Part shown: one piece after another, positions 21,132 through 33,148 of the stretch
Layout of the letters: the number at the start of each line of letters is the position of its first letter
Numbering within the stretch: position 1 is the first letter of the stretch
Source: Agapanthus africanus
Taxonomy: Eukaryota; Streptophyta; Magnoliopsida; Asparagales; Amaryllidaceae
Direction: 5' to 3'
Length of the DNA stretch: 64,000 nt
Assembly (NCBI GenBank): GCA_030015575.1
Contig: JASDDO010000014.1
Coordinates: forward strand, 169,107,911 to 169,171,910
Translations under genes and position numbers: made by a program
The notes under the pieces: model-generated
Told to the model about the DNA's origin: nothing
The model's database searches: none
Seen by the model: the letters and a program-made list of their open reading frames with translations, nothing else

Positions 21132-24100
21132 TGTCACACCCTGCTTCCCAGTGTATGGGCAGAGGATGTGACGAGGCCGCTACGTATCTACTCTGAAGTA
21201 AATACGCTAAGCGTATCTAAGCAATATAAAAGAATATACACAAGAGACAAATGTAATGAAACAACAACTTTATTTATTAACATTCTTTTGTACAATGCAT
21301 GGAAAAGTAAATACATCTGAATGAAAGCAATGCCTAAACAGTGGCATAACAGAAATGAAAAGTACTAAAATAAAAGTGTGTACAATGAAGCTAGAGCTCT
21401 GGGTCATAGGAAAGCTGGTCTAAATCCTCACTAGTAGGCTCGATCTCCTGAGTGTCCAGATCACCTGCCAACATTCCAAAGAAGAAAGAGAAGGAATGTC
21501 GTCAGCAAACAATCGCTCGGTAATTCCCAAAGATAAGGGAGAAGTAGAATAGAAAGAAAGAGAGAGAGTGTGTATCTTTTAAAGTTGTATGATATAGTTA
21601 TACTGTTGTATTTAGTATTAATGTTGTTGTTATCGTAAGTTCAAGGTGAATGTCAACCAATCTCAAGAGTGTTCTCGAACCCAACATGCTGTAATCCAGG
21701 GGTAGGAAACCACGAGCCCGAATCAAATGTTAGTAACGGGTCTTCGACCGTCGTCGAAGTATTCCAAACTCAACAGGTTGTAATCCAGGAGCATGGAAAC
21801 ATAGGCCCTTATAATAGCTTGCTTGTGTTAGTAGACATAAATTCATGATCTAGGTGGACTCTTGAGATTCTGTTGGATTCACGAATGAACTACCCCAATA
21901 CCACGTGTATTTATTGTATTGAAAGTAATGATTGTACTGATGGTATTGTATTGTATTGTATTGTATTGTCTTGAAAATTGTATAGATGACTTGCCGAAAC
22001 CATGATATCAGTAAATGGATGTAACTGGAGAAACATGTAAATGGATGTAACTGGAGAATCATGTAAATTGAAGTATATCCATGGTTCGGTTCAGTCAAGT
22101 TGTATAGATTGTATAGATTGAATAGTTTGAATATATGGATTCATGGATTCATGTTAAATTATTGTTTGGATACTTAAATCATATTCAAGTCAGATTATTA
22201 ATGAGACCCAGTCTTAGTCAGAACAATTAAAAAGAAATTGAAGTCCTGATTGTTTTGATGTATCGGTAACCGCTGCACATGGGCGGCAGGATTTGTGTCT
22301 TTTTCAAAGACGATTACCGTGTTGATAACACTGTTTGTTAAGTTGTCTATCTTAAATAGGCAAGCACCCATATCTCCGGCTCCCTGAGGCTCAAGAGACT
22401 GGTCCCGCTCAAACCTATATTTACTAGGGTCCTTATGGTAATTTATAGAACTTGAGGGGGTTTTATGTAAAAATAATTTTGTATAATTTTCAAAATACAC
22501 CTCAAGTATTTAATTATCGTCTTTAGAGTTTTCATTGATGTAGATTTTATATTTGTGATATTTCTAGTGAAATAAACCTATTTTTCATAATACATGGTAT
22601 TTAATTGTAATATTGAACTTGTATGGAATTCATGGTATTTTAATGTAAAGTGATTCTTGTGATTTTAGGAAAATTTAGAATATTTATATTACCACAAAAA
22701 TAGATATTTTAATGATACATATATATATATAACAATAATTTTAATATATATTATATTTCTAGAAATCTCATTTTCTTAAGATATTTGTATTTTAAATTTT
22801 TCGAGACCGAATGCTCCTTGCGGAGGTCTGCATCTCGCACTACTAAACCTAGGGATGTGCGATAATCCGCACCATCCCAGTCGGGTTCCCCAAAATGGGT
22901 TATAGTGGTGCTTTGCAAAGATTTATAAAAATACGTAATCTTATAGAAAACGGTTTTAATAGTTAGTGGTATTTATATGTAAAGTTTCGTTTTCCCGTAT
23001 TCTATGCTCCCAAAAGGTATTGTGCTATGTTGCATATGAGTGTTGTGAGGAGGTAGGTCATTACCTCGTGATCTATCTAAAGGTATAGCAAAATTAAGGT
23101 TGTTTTAATGTCGAAATGAAACTACATGGTATTATACTGAAAAAGAGCAATAAAAATTGAAATAGAAATCCTTTTGATATGGAACTTATTCAATATGATT
23201 CGTTAATGTTTAATAGTCAACATATAAGGGTTTAGTATGATTGTTTTTAAGAAAAGGTTGAATTTTTAGAAAGAACCAAATCGGAAATCGGATTCACTCC
23301 AATTCCGTTGGTATTTAGAAATACGTGTTTTTAGAAAAGAATAGAGAAGAGAGTGGTGGGACTTACTGGCTTAGATGTTAGGGATGAGGAAGAGAAAGTG
23401 AACGTAAGTTCCAATGGGTCGTTTCGTCGCCGGGAGCTCCTAGTGTTGTCATCGGAAAATCGTCGGAGCTTCGCCCTTCGCTAACTCCAAAAGTACACTA
23501 AGTTTCTAGGAATTTTCTTAAGAGTTTTGATCAGAATTTTGGAGTGAGAGGGGTGTGTTTAGGGGTTGTATTTATAGGGTAAGGCTAGGGTTTAGGATAG
23601 GTGAAAGGTTGAATTGAAAAAAATGTATTAAAATGTAATAAAATGTATTAAAATGGAGTAATTAGGGTTTTAAAGGGTCTTTGGAACCGATCCAAGGAAA
23701 TAAACTGTGCAGGGCTACTGGGGAGTCCAAGAGCCACAACTTTTTGTTGGCGACTCTGCGGTCCGGTCGAGTCCGGCCGGCGGCGGCGGGCCGAGTCGGC
23801 CGAGTCGCCGGCCCAAGTCGTCCAAGACGGGCCAGGGCTCGCTTCCACTTGTCCCTCGTCGCTTGATGTAGCCCCTGGGTCATTTTGTTTTACATGTGTA
23901 GTGGAGTTTTTACGAGTTATGCACGTGTAGGCTCTTGGGCTTCTAGAAATTTAAAAGAAAACAATATTAAAAATAATGTGGGTGATGGGATTTGAACTCT
24001 AGTGCTTTGATTCAGTAGTGTAAGATCTTACCAATGAGCTACAAGCTCTTTCTTGCTATTAAAAAGCAAAACAAACTTATATCTTGTGTTTAGGCGAAAA

Positions 24101-24166
24101 TATCCCTTTCTGTATTTTTTGAAAAAATTGTACAGAAAGTTGTACAGAAAGTTTAGGGTTGTTACA
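21132..24166 (-). mobile_element. Solo LTR of an E-related element, inverted (3035 bp)
   Basis: It starts TGTCACACCCTGCTTCCC and ends GGGTTGTTACA, the reverse of E LTR ends. It is flanked by a perfect 5-bp target duplication CTTTT (21127-21131 and 24167-24171). There is no internal region or second LTR, so it is a solo LTR left by recombination between the two LTRs of an insertion. A TATA box is inverted at 23569-23576. It is clearly diverged from the E LTRs around it. Confidence 0.92.
23978..24049 (-). other. tRNA-like stretch in the solo LTR (72 bp)
   Basis: On the minus strand AGAGCTTGTAGCTCATTGG...GAGTTCAAATCCC...CACCCAC. It keeps A- and B-box-like blocks although the LTR has diverged. 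Confidence 0.6.
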
Positions 24167-26623
24167 CTTTTCCACTTCACTCCAAATCTCTGTTCAAAAC
24201 TCTCAAGAAAATTCTAAGTTCAATAGTGTGCAAGTGAAGTTAGCGAAGGGCGAAACTCCAACAAACTTCCAACGACGACCCTAGGAGCTCCCGGCGACGA
24301 AAGGACGCACCGGCACCTCATACCCCTCCCTTTTCCTCTTCTCTAATAAAAAAAACCCGTAAGTCCCTCCTCTCTCTTCTCTTTTCTAATCTAAAAAACT
24401 TATATTTCTAAAACCCGACGGAAGCGGAGTTAATCCAACTTCCGATTCGGTTTTTCTTTAAAAGTTCCACTTTTCTTAAAAACAACACTACCAAACTCTC
24501 ACAACATGACTATTAATCACTAACAAAATATATTGAAAAAGTTCCATTTCAAAAGAATGTATATTATAATTTTTATCGCAATTTTACAGAAAAATACTAT
24601 ATAGTTTAGCTTCGACATAAAAACATCATTACCCTTGCTATACCTTTAGATAGTTTATGAGGTAATGACCTACCTCCTCACAACACACATCTTTATCATA
24701 GAACTATATCTTTTGGGAACCTAGAATACGGAAATACGATTTTTACAAATAAATACCATAAACTACAAAACATTTTTCTATAAGATGCGTATTTTTAACA
24801 AATCTTTGCAATGTGCTGCTACAACCCGTTTCGGGGAACCCGTTCCGGATGGTGCGGATTATCGCATATCCTCGGGCTTAGTAGTGCGAGATGCAGACTT
24901 CCGCAAGGAGCATACGGTCTCGAAAGATTTAAAAAATACAAATATTTTAAGAAAATGAGATTTCTAGAAAAATAATAAATTAAAATTATTTTATATAAAT
25001 ATATATATATACTTGTATCATCAAAATATCTAATTTTTTGATATAATATAAATATTCTAACTTTTCTAAATCAAAAGAATCACTTTACATGAAAACACCA
25101 TGCTATTCCATACAAGTTCAATTTTACAATTAAATACCATATATTATGAAATTAGGTTTTATTCACTAGAAATGTCACATATATAAAATCTACATCTATG
25201 AAAACTCTAAAGACGATAATTAAATACTTGAGATATATTTTGAAAATTATAAAAAATTATTTTTTCATAAAACCCCCTCAAGTTGTATAAATTACAATAA
25301 GGACCCTAGTAAATATAGGTTTGAGCGGGACCAGTCTCTTGAGCCTCAGGGAGCCAGAGATATGGGTGCTTGCCTATTTAAGATAGACAACTTAACAAAC
25401 AGTGTTATCAACACGGTAATCGTCTTTGAAAAAGACACAAATCCTGTCGTCCATGTGCAGCGGTTACCAATAACACCAAAACATAATTCATGATTCACTT
25501 TCTTTTCTAATTGTCTGACTCAGACTGAGTCTTAATTTATACAATCTGACTTGAATGGGATTCAAGTATAAAACTACATTACAATATGAATCTATGAATT
25601 CATATAATCAATCTGACTTGAAAGAGATTCAAGTATATATAACAATTCAATATGAATCCAAATATTCAATCTGTTCAATCTACATAACTTGACTGAACCG
25701 AACCATGGATATATTCCATTTACATGATTATCCAGTACCTCTATTTCCATTTATACGATATCATGGTTTCGGCAAGTCATCCGTCTATACAATCTATAAT
25801 ACAAGACAAGACAATACAATACCATCAATACAATCATTACTATCAATAAAATAAATACACGGGGTGTTGGGGTAGTTCATGCGTGAATCCAACAAAATCT
25901 CAAGAGTCCCCTTAAATCATGAATCCATGTCTACTAACACAAGCAAGCTATCATGAGAGCCCATGTTTCCTTGCTCCTGAATTACAGCCTGTTGAGTTTG
26001 GAATACTTCAACACTAGATTGAAGTCCCGTTACTAACATTTGATTCGGGCCCGTGGTTCCCTACCCCTGGATTACAGCCTGCTGGGTTCGAGAACACTCT
26101 TGAGATTGGTTGACATTCGCCCTTGAACTTACATTAACAACAGCGTTAACACTAAATTCAACATTATAACAATATAATACAAGTTTAAAAGATACACTCT
26201 CTCTCTGCCTATTCTACTTCTCCCTTATCTTTGGGACTTACTGAGCGATTGTTCGCTGATGACATTCCTTCTCTTTTTTCTTTGGAATGTTGTCAGGTGG
26301 ATCGGACCTTCAGGAGATCGAGCTCACCAGCGAGGATTTGGACCAGCTAGCTTTCAACCTGGAGCTCTAGAAACTTGTACATTTCATTTCAGTACTTTCC
26401 ATTTCTGTTATGCCACTTTTTAGGCATTGCTTTCCATTCCATGTATTTACTTTTAGATACATTGTACAAAAGAATGTTAATAAATAAAGTTGATGTTCAT
26501 TACATTTGTCTCTTGTGTATATTTCTTTATATTGCTTAGTTATGCTTAGCGTATTTACACCTGAGTAAATAGGTAGCGGCCAGTCACGCACTCTGCCCGT
26601 ACACCGGGAAGCGGGGTGTGACA

Positions 26624-26702
26624 GGTTTTGTTGGTGGCCCATGCAGGTCAGAGCTGTATGGAACCCTACCATGTAGTTCAGTTATGCGTGAACAACCTAA
26701 GA
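26624..26702 (+). other. E leader fragment fused to A pol (deletion scar)
   Basis: It matches the E leader at 19039-19120 (GGTTTT(A/G)TTGGTGGCC, CAGGTCAGAGCTGTATGG, CTACCATG(C/T)AGTTCAGTT) and then changes to A pol near 26702 with a few bases of shared sequence (CCTAAG). A tandem E repeat probably once continued here, and a deletion removed it together with most of A's RNase H. Confidence 0.75.
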
Positions 26703-28110
26703 AAGCTGCACAGGTTGGAGACCCTCAGCTGCTGAAGTTCAGGGGGTTAGTCGAGGCTGGTTTGAGGACAGATTTGCGGATTCACGAAGATGGCTCTCTG
26801 GGATTTGGCAGCCGGCTGTGTGTTCTAATGGGGGTATTCGAGATGAAGTTCTAGATGAGGCACACAGTTCCGCTTACTTGCTGCACCCAGGTGGCACTAA
26901 GATGTACATAGACCTGAGGCAGCACGTCTGGTGGAACGGAATGAAGAGGGAGATTGCTCGCTTTGTCTCCAAGTGTCTGGTATGCCAACAGGTGAAAGCC
27001 GAGCATCAGAGAGTAGCTGGGTTGCTGCAACCACTTCCAGTGTCAGAGTAGAAATGGGAGCATATCACCATGGATTTTATAACGGCACTACCACGAAGTC
27101 CAAGGGGCAACAATGTCGTCTGGGTTATTGTTGATCATCTTACGAAGGCAGCGCATTTCTTACCCTTTCGAGTCGGACAATCGATGGAGTCGCTCATGAA
27201 AAAATATATGCAGGAGATTGTGAGACTGCACGGGGTGCCTGTTAGTACCGTGTCTGTTCGAGACACCGGGTTCATCTCCCATTTCTGGAAGAGCCTGCAG
27301 GAGATTTTGGGCACGCGACTCAAGTTCAGCATGGCCTATCATCCACAGACGGACGGGCAATCCGAGCATACTATCCAGACGCTCGAAGATATGCTGAGGG
27401 TATGCATGCTTGACTTTCAGTGTTCTTGGGAGGATCACTTCCATCTGGTAGAGTTTTCATATAACAACAGCTACCATGCTAGCATTCAAATAGCACCGTT
27501 CGAAGCTCTATATGGGCAAAAGTGTCGATCCCCTTTATGTTGGGACGACGTCTGTGAACGCAGGTTGTTGGGCCCTGAGCTGATAGTGCAGATAGTGAGC
27601 AAAGTCCAGATGATCAGGCAACGAATCAAGGCGTCTCAGGACCGACAGAAGAGTTGGGCAGATGCCGGCAGAAGATTGTTGGAGTTTGGTATTGGTGACC
27701 ACGTGTTTATGAAGATATCGCCTACTCGGGGATTTATCAGGTTTGGTAGCCGCGGGAAACTCAGTCCCCAATTCATCGGACCTTTTGATGTGCTAGAGCG
27801 AGTAGAAGAGGTGGCTTATCGACTAGCCTTGCCTCCATCACTAGCTGGTGTGCACAATACTTTCCATGTTTCTCAGTTGAGGAGCTACGTTCGGGATGAT
27901 AGCCATATCCTGGACCATTTGGAGTTAACATTGGACACTGATCTGTCATACGAGGAGCAGCTTACCACCATTCTCAATTGTCAGGAAAAAGTGCTAAAGA
28001 ACAAAGTCATTCCCCTAGTTCGAGTTTCTTGGGGCGGTCGTTCTCTAAGGGAGTCTACCTGGGAACGTGAAGAGGACATCCGTGCACGTTTTCCACATCT
28101 GTTTGTGTAG
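26703..28110 (+). pseudogene. Element A integrase with chromodomain tail, degenerate
   Basis: It begins in the linker before integrase (AAQVGDPQLLKF), has a frameshift near 26825, then an H-H-C-C zinc finger (EAHSSAYLLHPGG...CLVCQQ). TAG at 27049-27051 is followed by a 346-codon open frame (27070-28110). Catalytic positions: first Asp kept (VIVDHLTKAAHF); the second motif reads SVRDTGF where S-D-R is usual, so this Asp appears lost; the Glu in HPQTDGQSEHT is kept. Then come GPFDVLERVEEVAYRLAL, HNTFHVSQL and a chromodomain tail (KVLKNKVIPLVRVSWGG, STWEREEDI, FPHLFV) with its Trp intact, unlike D. It would insert cDNA; this copy is probably inactive. Confidence 0.92.
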
Positions 28111-28159
28111 TATTGTTATTCCGTTGTTTCTATTTTAATTTCGAGGATGAAATTTTTGT

Positions 28160-28172
28160 AAGGAAGGTATGA
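28160..28172 (+). other. Polypurine tract of element A
   Basis: AAGGAAGGTATGA directly before the 3' LTR TGTAAATACCC. Confidence 0.8.
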
Positions 28173-30899
28173 TGTAAATACCCAGTTTCCGTATATAAAA
28201 TTTTTCCGTATTTTTCCAGATTTTATTCCAATTTTTTTTCAATTATATATATATATATATATATTTATTTATATATTTATATTAAATTTTAATTATTCCT
28301 AATCTAACCCAATATCCTCAACCCGACCCGTGCTTACCATACCCGACCCGACCTAAACCCCTCACCCACTCTTCTTCTTCTTTGTTCTCCTTTCTTTCCC
28401 GCCCACTTTTCCCCAACGGCTCCCTCTTCTCACGCTCGCCACGACGATCGCGTCCACGTCCACAAGACCTGCGCCCGTCGCCAACAAACTCATCGTGATC
28501 CCCTCTACCAAATCCCCTCGACTCCAACGGCTCCCCCTCCCTTGTCCATGCCGCGAGACCCGCTCCCCCACGTCCTCACCTCACCCACGACGACGACCGA
28601 GCCCCTCTCCCTTCCTTTCCATTTTGCTCCTCCCCCTCGTTATCATCCTCTCCTTTCCCACTGCAACCCCATCTCCTCTTTCAACACCCACTGCCAACAC
28701 CCGAACTCACCGCAGCCACCTACAACCCCTCCACCTTGCCGACGAGCCCCGACCACCTCACCATCATCGACCCCCATCACTTCCACCATCAACCCATCCC
28801 CATCACCTCCTCTCCTCCACCGCCGACTCCCCACCAGGCGACCACCGACATCCTCGAGCTCCCAAGCCAACCCCTGTTCCTCCTCCTGCACCGAGCGCGA
28901 CCCCGTCGACCAACACCCGCAAGACCCAACTCCAGCACCACCCTCTGCGTACAGAGCTTCCTCGCACACGAGCTGATCACCTCTTCTCCACCATCATCGG
29001 AGCCACCCCCCTCCTCACCTCCACGACGTCGAGCCCAATCCCCAGCGCCAACTCCAAGCTCCTAGCCCCCAAGCTGCCTGAGCTCACCGCCGGCAGACCC
29101 TCTGCACCCGACGCCTCTATGCCACAGCACCCGTGCCACCACTGCAGGCCACTGCCGTGCCGTCGCCGACGAGCCCGGCCACACTCGAGCTCGTCACTGT
29201 CGTCGTGACTGTTACCACCGCCATCGTCGCCGTCGTAGTGCCGCCTCCGTCTCCAGGCAAGAGAAAACTTTTCTCTTGTTGTTCATGCTACCTTAATACC
29301 TAGGCTCAATACACATGTTAGATTAATTTGTTATATAGTAGTGTAGATATATGTTTTTCGGCCGATTACCAAACACTACTCTAATATTTGGTACGAACTA
29401 TAATCTAAAACATATCTCGTTGTGGCGGAACTTGTTATAGTTAGGACCCTTTATTGATTATGAATACCGCGTAGGAATTTAGGTACAAAATACTGTGTTT
29501 CAATCATGTAAAGTTACCCCAAAAAGGCGACACAAGATTTGAACCTTACCGCGCTTGCTAACTTGTTAAAATCTTTATAAACTAAATACGGTTTGGAACG
29601 TAACATTATACGGCTCATATCGAAGCCGACTCGATAACCTACAACTACCCATAGTTTGTTTCTTGGCAATTTTAGATCACTGTAATGATACATGGTTGTG
29701 AACGCAGCACTGGACTGCAGTCCGGGGCAGTATTTCGATTTGGATACCAGACTTTGAACACCTGTGCAACCCCGGTTTAGACTGAAAATGCACGGAGACC
29801 CATATGAATACATAGATAATTTAATTATCTAACACCTGAATCCAGTCCCTTTCCGTTTCACCTTCGTTTGATATTTAATTTTAATTTTAGCGTACCGATG
29901 TGTTCTGTAGTTTCTGCAGTGACCTCTCTTACACAGCTACACTAAAAAGGACATAACTTCTAATAAAGAAATGCTATTGATAATCCGTTTGATGCGTTGG
30001 AAACCTAATAGATAGAAATAGATTTTATTCAACTGGGGCAACACCTGAATCTGAACATAATCACTGGTAAAACGCATGTGAATTTGGATTTCCAATTCTG
30101 AAACTGGAATTCCAGCAATCGATTGCTACCTTAAAATGATGATATTTCTTTAACCGGAATTCCGTTTTACATGAAATTAATTTTACTGCTTATATTATCA
30201 AGTGTTCTTCGTACACCTTTTATATTATTTTGGTCGATTCCTTACGTGTGATTTATCGTAAATTTTGCAAGTTATATGGCATTTATCGTCACAAAATAGT
30301 GAATATCTGTTTAGTGCATTTCTGCCTATTTTTATGTTTGCTTTATACCTGCTGTATAGTGATCATTCACATTGAGACCTAGCGAATGTTTTGCATCATC
30401 GATAAATTAGTGTTAGTGATTGGGTTGTGGCAAATATAACAGTGATATTGATAAGTGGAAAAGTGATTGAAAGTGACAGCGATACGTATTTGTTCACAAC
30501 CTATCTAATACCTGAATGTATTATATAACCTTGGGAATGGGGAAATCAAGATGGAATTGAACATGTATTTAGCGAGGTACAGTGATTTAGAGGATGATCA
30601 TTCGCTATTAGTAATATATATACACATACATTAGGTCATGGGTCTAGCGGCACGGTTGACAGGGTTATGTCCCGGACACAGCGGACCGTAGTCTCGGGCA
30701 TGCACGAGACCCTTGTTAAACATGAGCATCCTTTCCACCATTTGATTTCATTGACTTAGTGACCGATAAGTAGTGACATGCACATTGCCTAATTTATTGA
30801 CATGATACCTATATTGCACTATTCATAATCAGTTGATGTTTATTATACTCATGTTCTGCATTTTATTGCACTTCTCATGTTTAATAATATTGCATACCA

Positions 30900-30938
<39 letters not shown>

Positions 30939-31309
30939 TGCTATATGTGCTTCCCTGACAACCTGAGTGTGCATGCTCAGAGGACGAAGTGGATCCAGCT
31001 CAGAAGCAGGACCTGCCATTCAAGATCGCGGAGATCTAGACTGCTTCATCAGCGCCATCTCTTTTGCTTTCAGCACTTTGTATTTCGTTGGTTAGTTTTA
31101 TTTTGAAAAATAAGTGTATTTCGAACTCTTTTTATTGCAATGTAATAAAGTTGTGAACTGTGATTTTCCTTTACTTTAGTAATGTTTACTGATGATCATG
31201 TAATGCTAGAAGCCGAAGTGTGACTACGGCGGGATCATTGCCTGACCGTAGAAGCATGGCTGGCCTAGTCACCCCTCGTATTTCGTATTTTGGGATGCGG
31301 GGCGTGACA
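28173..31309 (+). repeat. 3' LTR of element A (3137 bp)
   Basis: It matches the 5' LTR throughout, with scattered substitutions and different simple repeats ((AT)n near 28245-28262 and 30903-30934). It has one copy of the 68-bp unit that is doubled in the 5' LTR, and ends GGGGCGTGACA. The C-rich proline frames at 28495-29208 mirror those in the 5' LTR but no domain is seen. No gene. Confidence 0.92.
30903..30934. repeat. (AT)n microsatellite
   Basis: About 16 AT units in the A 3' LTR; the 5' LTR has only a short run near 9455. Confidence 0.9.
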
Positions 31310-31314
31310 AGAGC

Positions 31315-32030
31315 TTGCATTGCTTCATGTCACAACGATTCGTAAGAACGCACGTGATTCCCGTGAAGCCAATCATTTCAAGCTGGAATGTCAGTTCCGG
31401 AAATGGAGTCTTGAAAGCAACTTTGGGATATGATCAGTGCCCAGTTGTAGTTTGCGGTCGAGAATTCTACGTAAATTTCAAAGTACTGGACATACCAAAT
31501 TTCGATATTGTGTTGGGAATGTATTGGCTGGGAGTATTCTATGGTACTATTGACTGCCGTCAAAGAAGGGTAGTATTTGAGATACCAGATTAGCCAGTCT
31601 TCTATTTCAAAAATGGAGATAGAACCTTGGAGCCAGGAAGCTACCGTGCTAAACCGAAGAATGTAGAAGTGTTCTTTCTACCTGCGGAAGAAGAAAAGCC
31701 TGAAGTAGTTCGAGAGTTCAAAGATGTGTTCCCTGAAGACATAACATGTTTGCCTTCCGATCGAGCTCTTGAATTTAGTATTGATCTACACTTGGTGCAC
31801 AACCTGTAATCAAAGCTCTATACCGATTAAGTCTAGAGGGATTGAAAGAGATCCGTATTCAGCTGGACGAACTACTAAAGAAAGGTTGGATCCGACACAG
31901 TACTTCCAGTTGGGGATCTCCGGTGTTACTAATGAAGAAGAAGGAAGGTTCCTACAGGATGTATGTGAATTATCGAACTTTGAACAAAATGACGATTAAG
32001 AACAAATATCCACTACCACGCATTGATGAC
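31315..32030 (+). pseudogene. Element B pol: protease end and start of RT
   Basis: It continues the B protease after the A insertion: HCFMSQRFVRTHVIP, GREFYVNF, NFDIVLGMYWLGVFYGTIDC. TAG at 31591 ends the first frame. Then come EPGSYRAKPKN, EEKPEVVREFKDVFPEDI and, after stops near 31807, RT start motifs ([38 protein letters not shown]). Element C interrupts the RT at 32031. The next RT residues are at 62414. B is the oldest traceable coding element in the window, since both A and C sit in it. Confidence 0.88.
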
Positions 32031-32437
32031 TGTTCCCACCCAAAAAAAAAAAATTTTTGCGCAAAAGAGTCCAAGGTATCAAATAACAGCGATACCTTTA
32101 AGAAAATGTGAACCAGTATTTTCCGAACTGTATTTTGACAAACTTCCGAATGTGAAACAACTAAATTCTGATGGTATCGAAAGAGTCTCGAAAAATCCTT
32201 CGATTTGATATATTATGGGCTTCATAATTCATCTAGGATCAAAAGTTATGAGCAAATATACTATGCACGTGTAATCTAAGGAAGAAAATGCGAACCAGTA
32301 TTTTCCGGGCTGCATTTTGACAAACTCCCGAATGAGAAATAGATAATTCTGATGGTATCGAAAGTGTTTCGAAAAATCCTTTGATTTGATATATTATGGG
32401 CCTCATAATTTATCTGGGATCAAAAGTTATGAGGCAT

Positions 32438-32778
32438 CACGTGCCCACACGTGACCGGGCATCACGTGCAAACACGTGACCATTTACAGGCAAAACCTGT
32501 AGGCACCGAATAAAATAAATAATTGGAAATAATTAATCAGTGGGGTCACGTGCCAACACGTGATGGGCCTTTAAACCTACTGAAAAGAATTAAAAGTATA
32601 ATAAAATAACAAGGAAAAACCCCCAATGGGGCATCACGTGCCAACACGTAACCAAGGGTCACGTGCTGACACGTGACCAAGGGTCACGTGCTGACACGTG
32701 ATAATTCCTGAGTTCTTTAAAATAACAGAATTAAATTCTAGTCAAATGCTTAATCAGGAGGCCACGTGCCAACACGTG
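32438..32778 (+). promoter_or_regulatory. G-box pair cluster upstream of the TATA box (C 5' LTR)
   Basis: CACGTG starts at 32438/32448, 32463/32473, 32547/32557, 32635/32645 (second decayed to CACGTA), 32660/32670, 32684/(32695) and 32763/32773. Pairs are separated by four variable bases. G-boxes are known plant bZIP and bHLH sites. The position 360-700 bp before the TATA box fits an enhancer. Confidence 0.75.
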
Positions 32779-32885
32779 ATGGGTTCCTAAAGATCTATAA
32801 ATTAATAGAATTAAATTCTAATTAAGAGGGAATCAAAAAGCCTAACTGGAAATATATTTCTCTAAATCTTTCCAAACAAAAAAGA

Positions 32886-33120
32886 TGGTGCTCTATAAAA
32901 TGGAGCACCGTTGGATTAAAAATCCAATGGTGATTAAAAATCACCAATTTATGGAAAGATTTTATACAAGGAAAGATTTTCCTGAAATTTGCCAGGAATA
33001 ACAGATAAAAGATCTTTTGGATTAAAAATCCAATGGTGAATAAAATTCACTGAGTGATCTAAAAGATCATATTGGTTACAAAATCAATTAAAATCTTTCA
33101 ATGAAAGATTGACAAAAACA
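32886..33120. repeat. Run of short hairpins in C 5' LTR
   Basis: Consecutive inverted repeats: GGTGCTC/GAGCACC (32886-32908), TTGGAT/ATCCAA (32910-32926), TGGTGAT/ATCACCA (32927-32945), then AGGAAAG...TTTTCCT, again TTGGAT/ATCCAA, GTGAAT/ATTCAC, GATC/GATC and ATCTTTC/GAAAGAT. Loops are 2-9 bases. Confidence 0.8.
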
Positions 33121-33139
33121 ATTGATTCTTTTCTTTCTC

Positions 33140-33148
33140 CTATAAATA
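33140..33148 (+). promoter_or_regulatory. TATA box of C 5' LTR
   Basis: CTATAAATA preceded by a CT-rich run; the same block is at 59990-59998 in the 3' LTR. Transcription would start near 33170-33180. Confidence 0.7.

Larger units (their letters stand above)
12638..26623 (+). mobile_element. Element E: gag-only LTR retrotransposon, carrying a LINE and a solo LTR
   Basis: Direct LTRs (12638-19038 and 20564-26623), each starting TGTAACAA(C/G)CCTAAAC. The right one ends GGTGTGACA, the left a decayed GCGTGATA. Between them are a leader, a gag of the same intron-bearing type as B, a polypurine tract and no pol. Left flank AAAAG (12633-12637) has no partner on the right; instead a 79-bp piece of E leader follows. 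The right boundary is therefore a later deletion. Confidence 0.88.
20564..26623 (+). repeat. 3' LTR of element E, interrupted by an inverted solo LTR
   Basis: Parts 20564-21131 and 24172-26623 together make about 3.0 kb and align with the 5' LTR across the break (CACACTCTTTT then CCACTTCACTCCAAATCTC). It ends GCGGGGTGTGACA. It has a TATA box at 21111-21118 and a tRNA-like stretch at 20673-20744. No gene is seen. Confidence 0.9.
6688..31309 (+). mobile_element. Element A: Tekay/Del-like chromovirus interrupted by element E
   Basis: Two LTRs in direct orientation (6688-9836 and 28173-31309), both starting TGTAAATACCCAG and ending GGGGCGT(A/G)ACA, a primer site after the first and a polypurine tract before the second. 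It lies inside B's protease. Flanking pentamers are GGAGC (6683-6687) and AGAGC (31310-31314), a target duplication with one change. Gag and pol are degenerate. The stretch from the RNase H start to before the integrase zinc finger has been replaced by element E. Confidence 0.9.
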
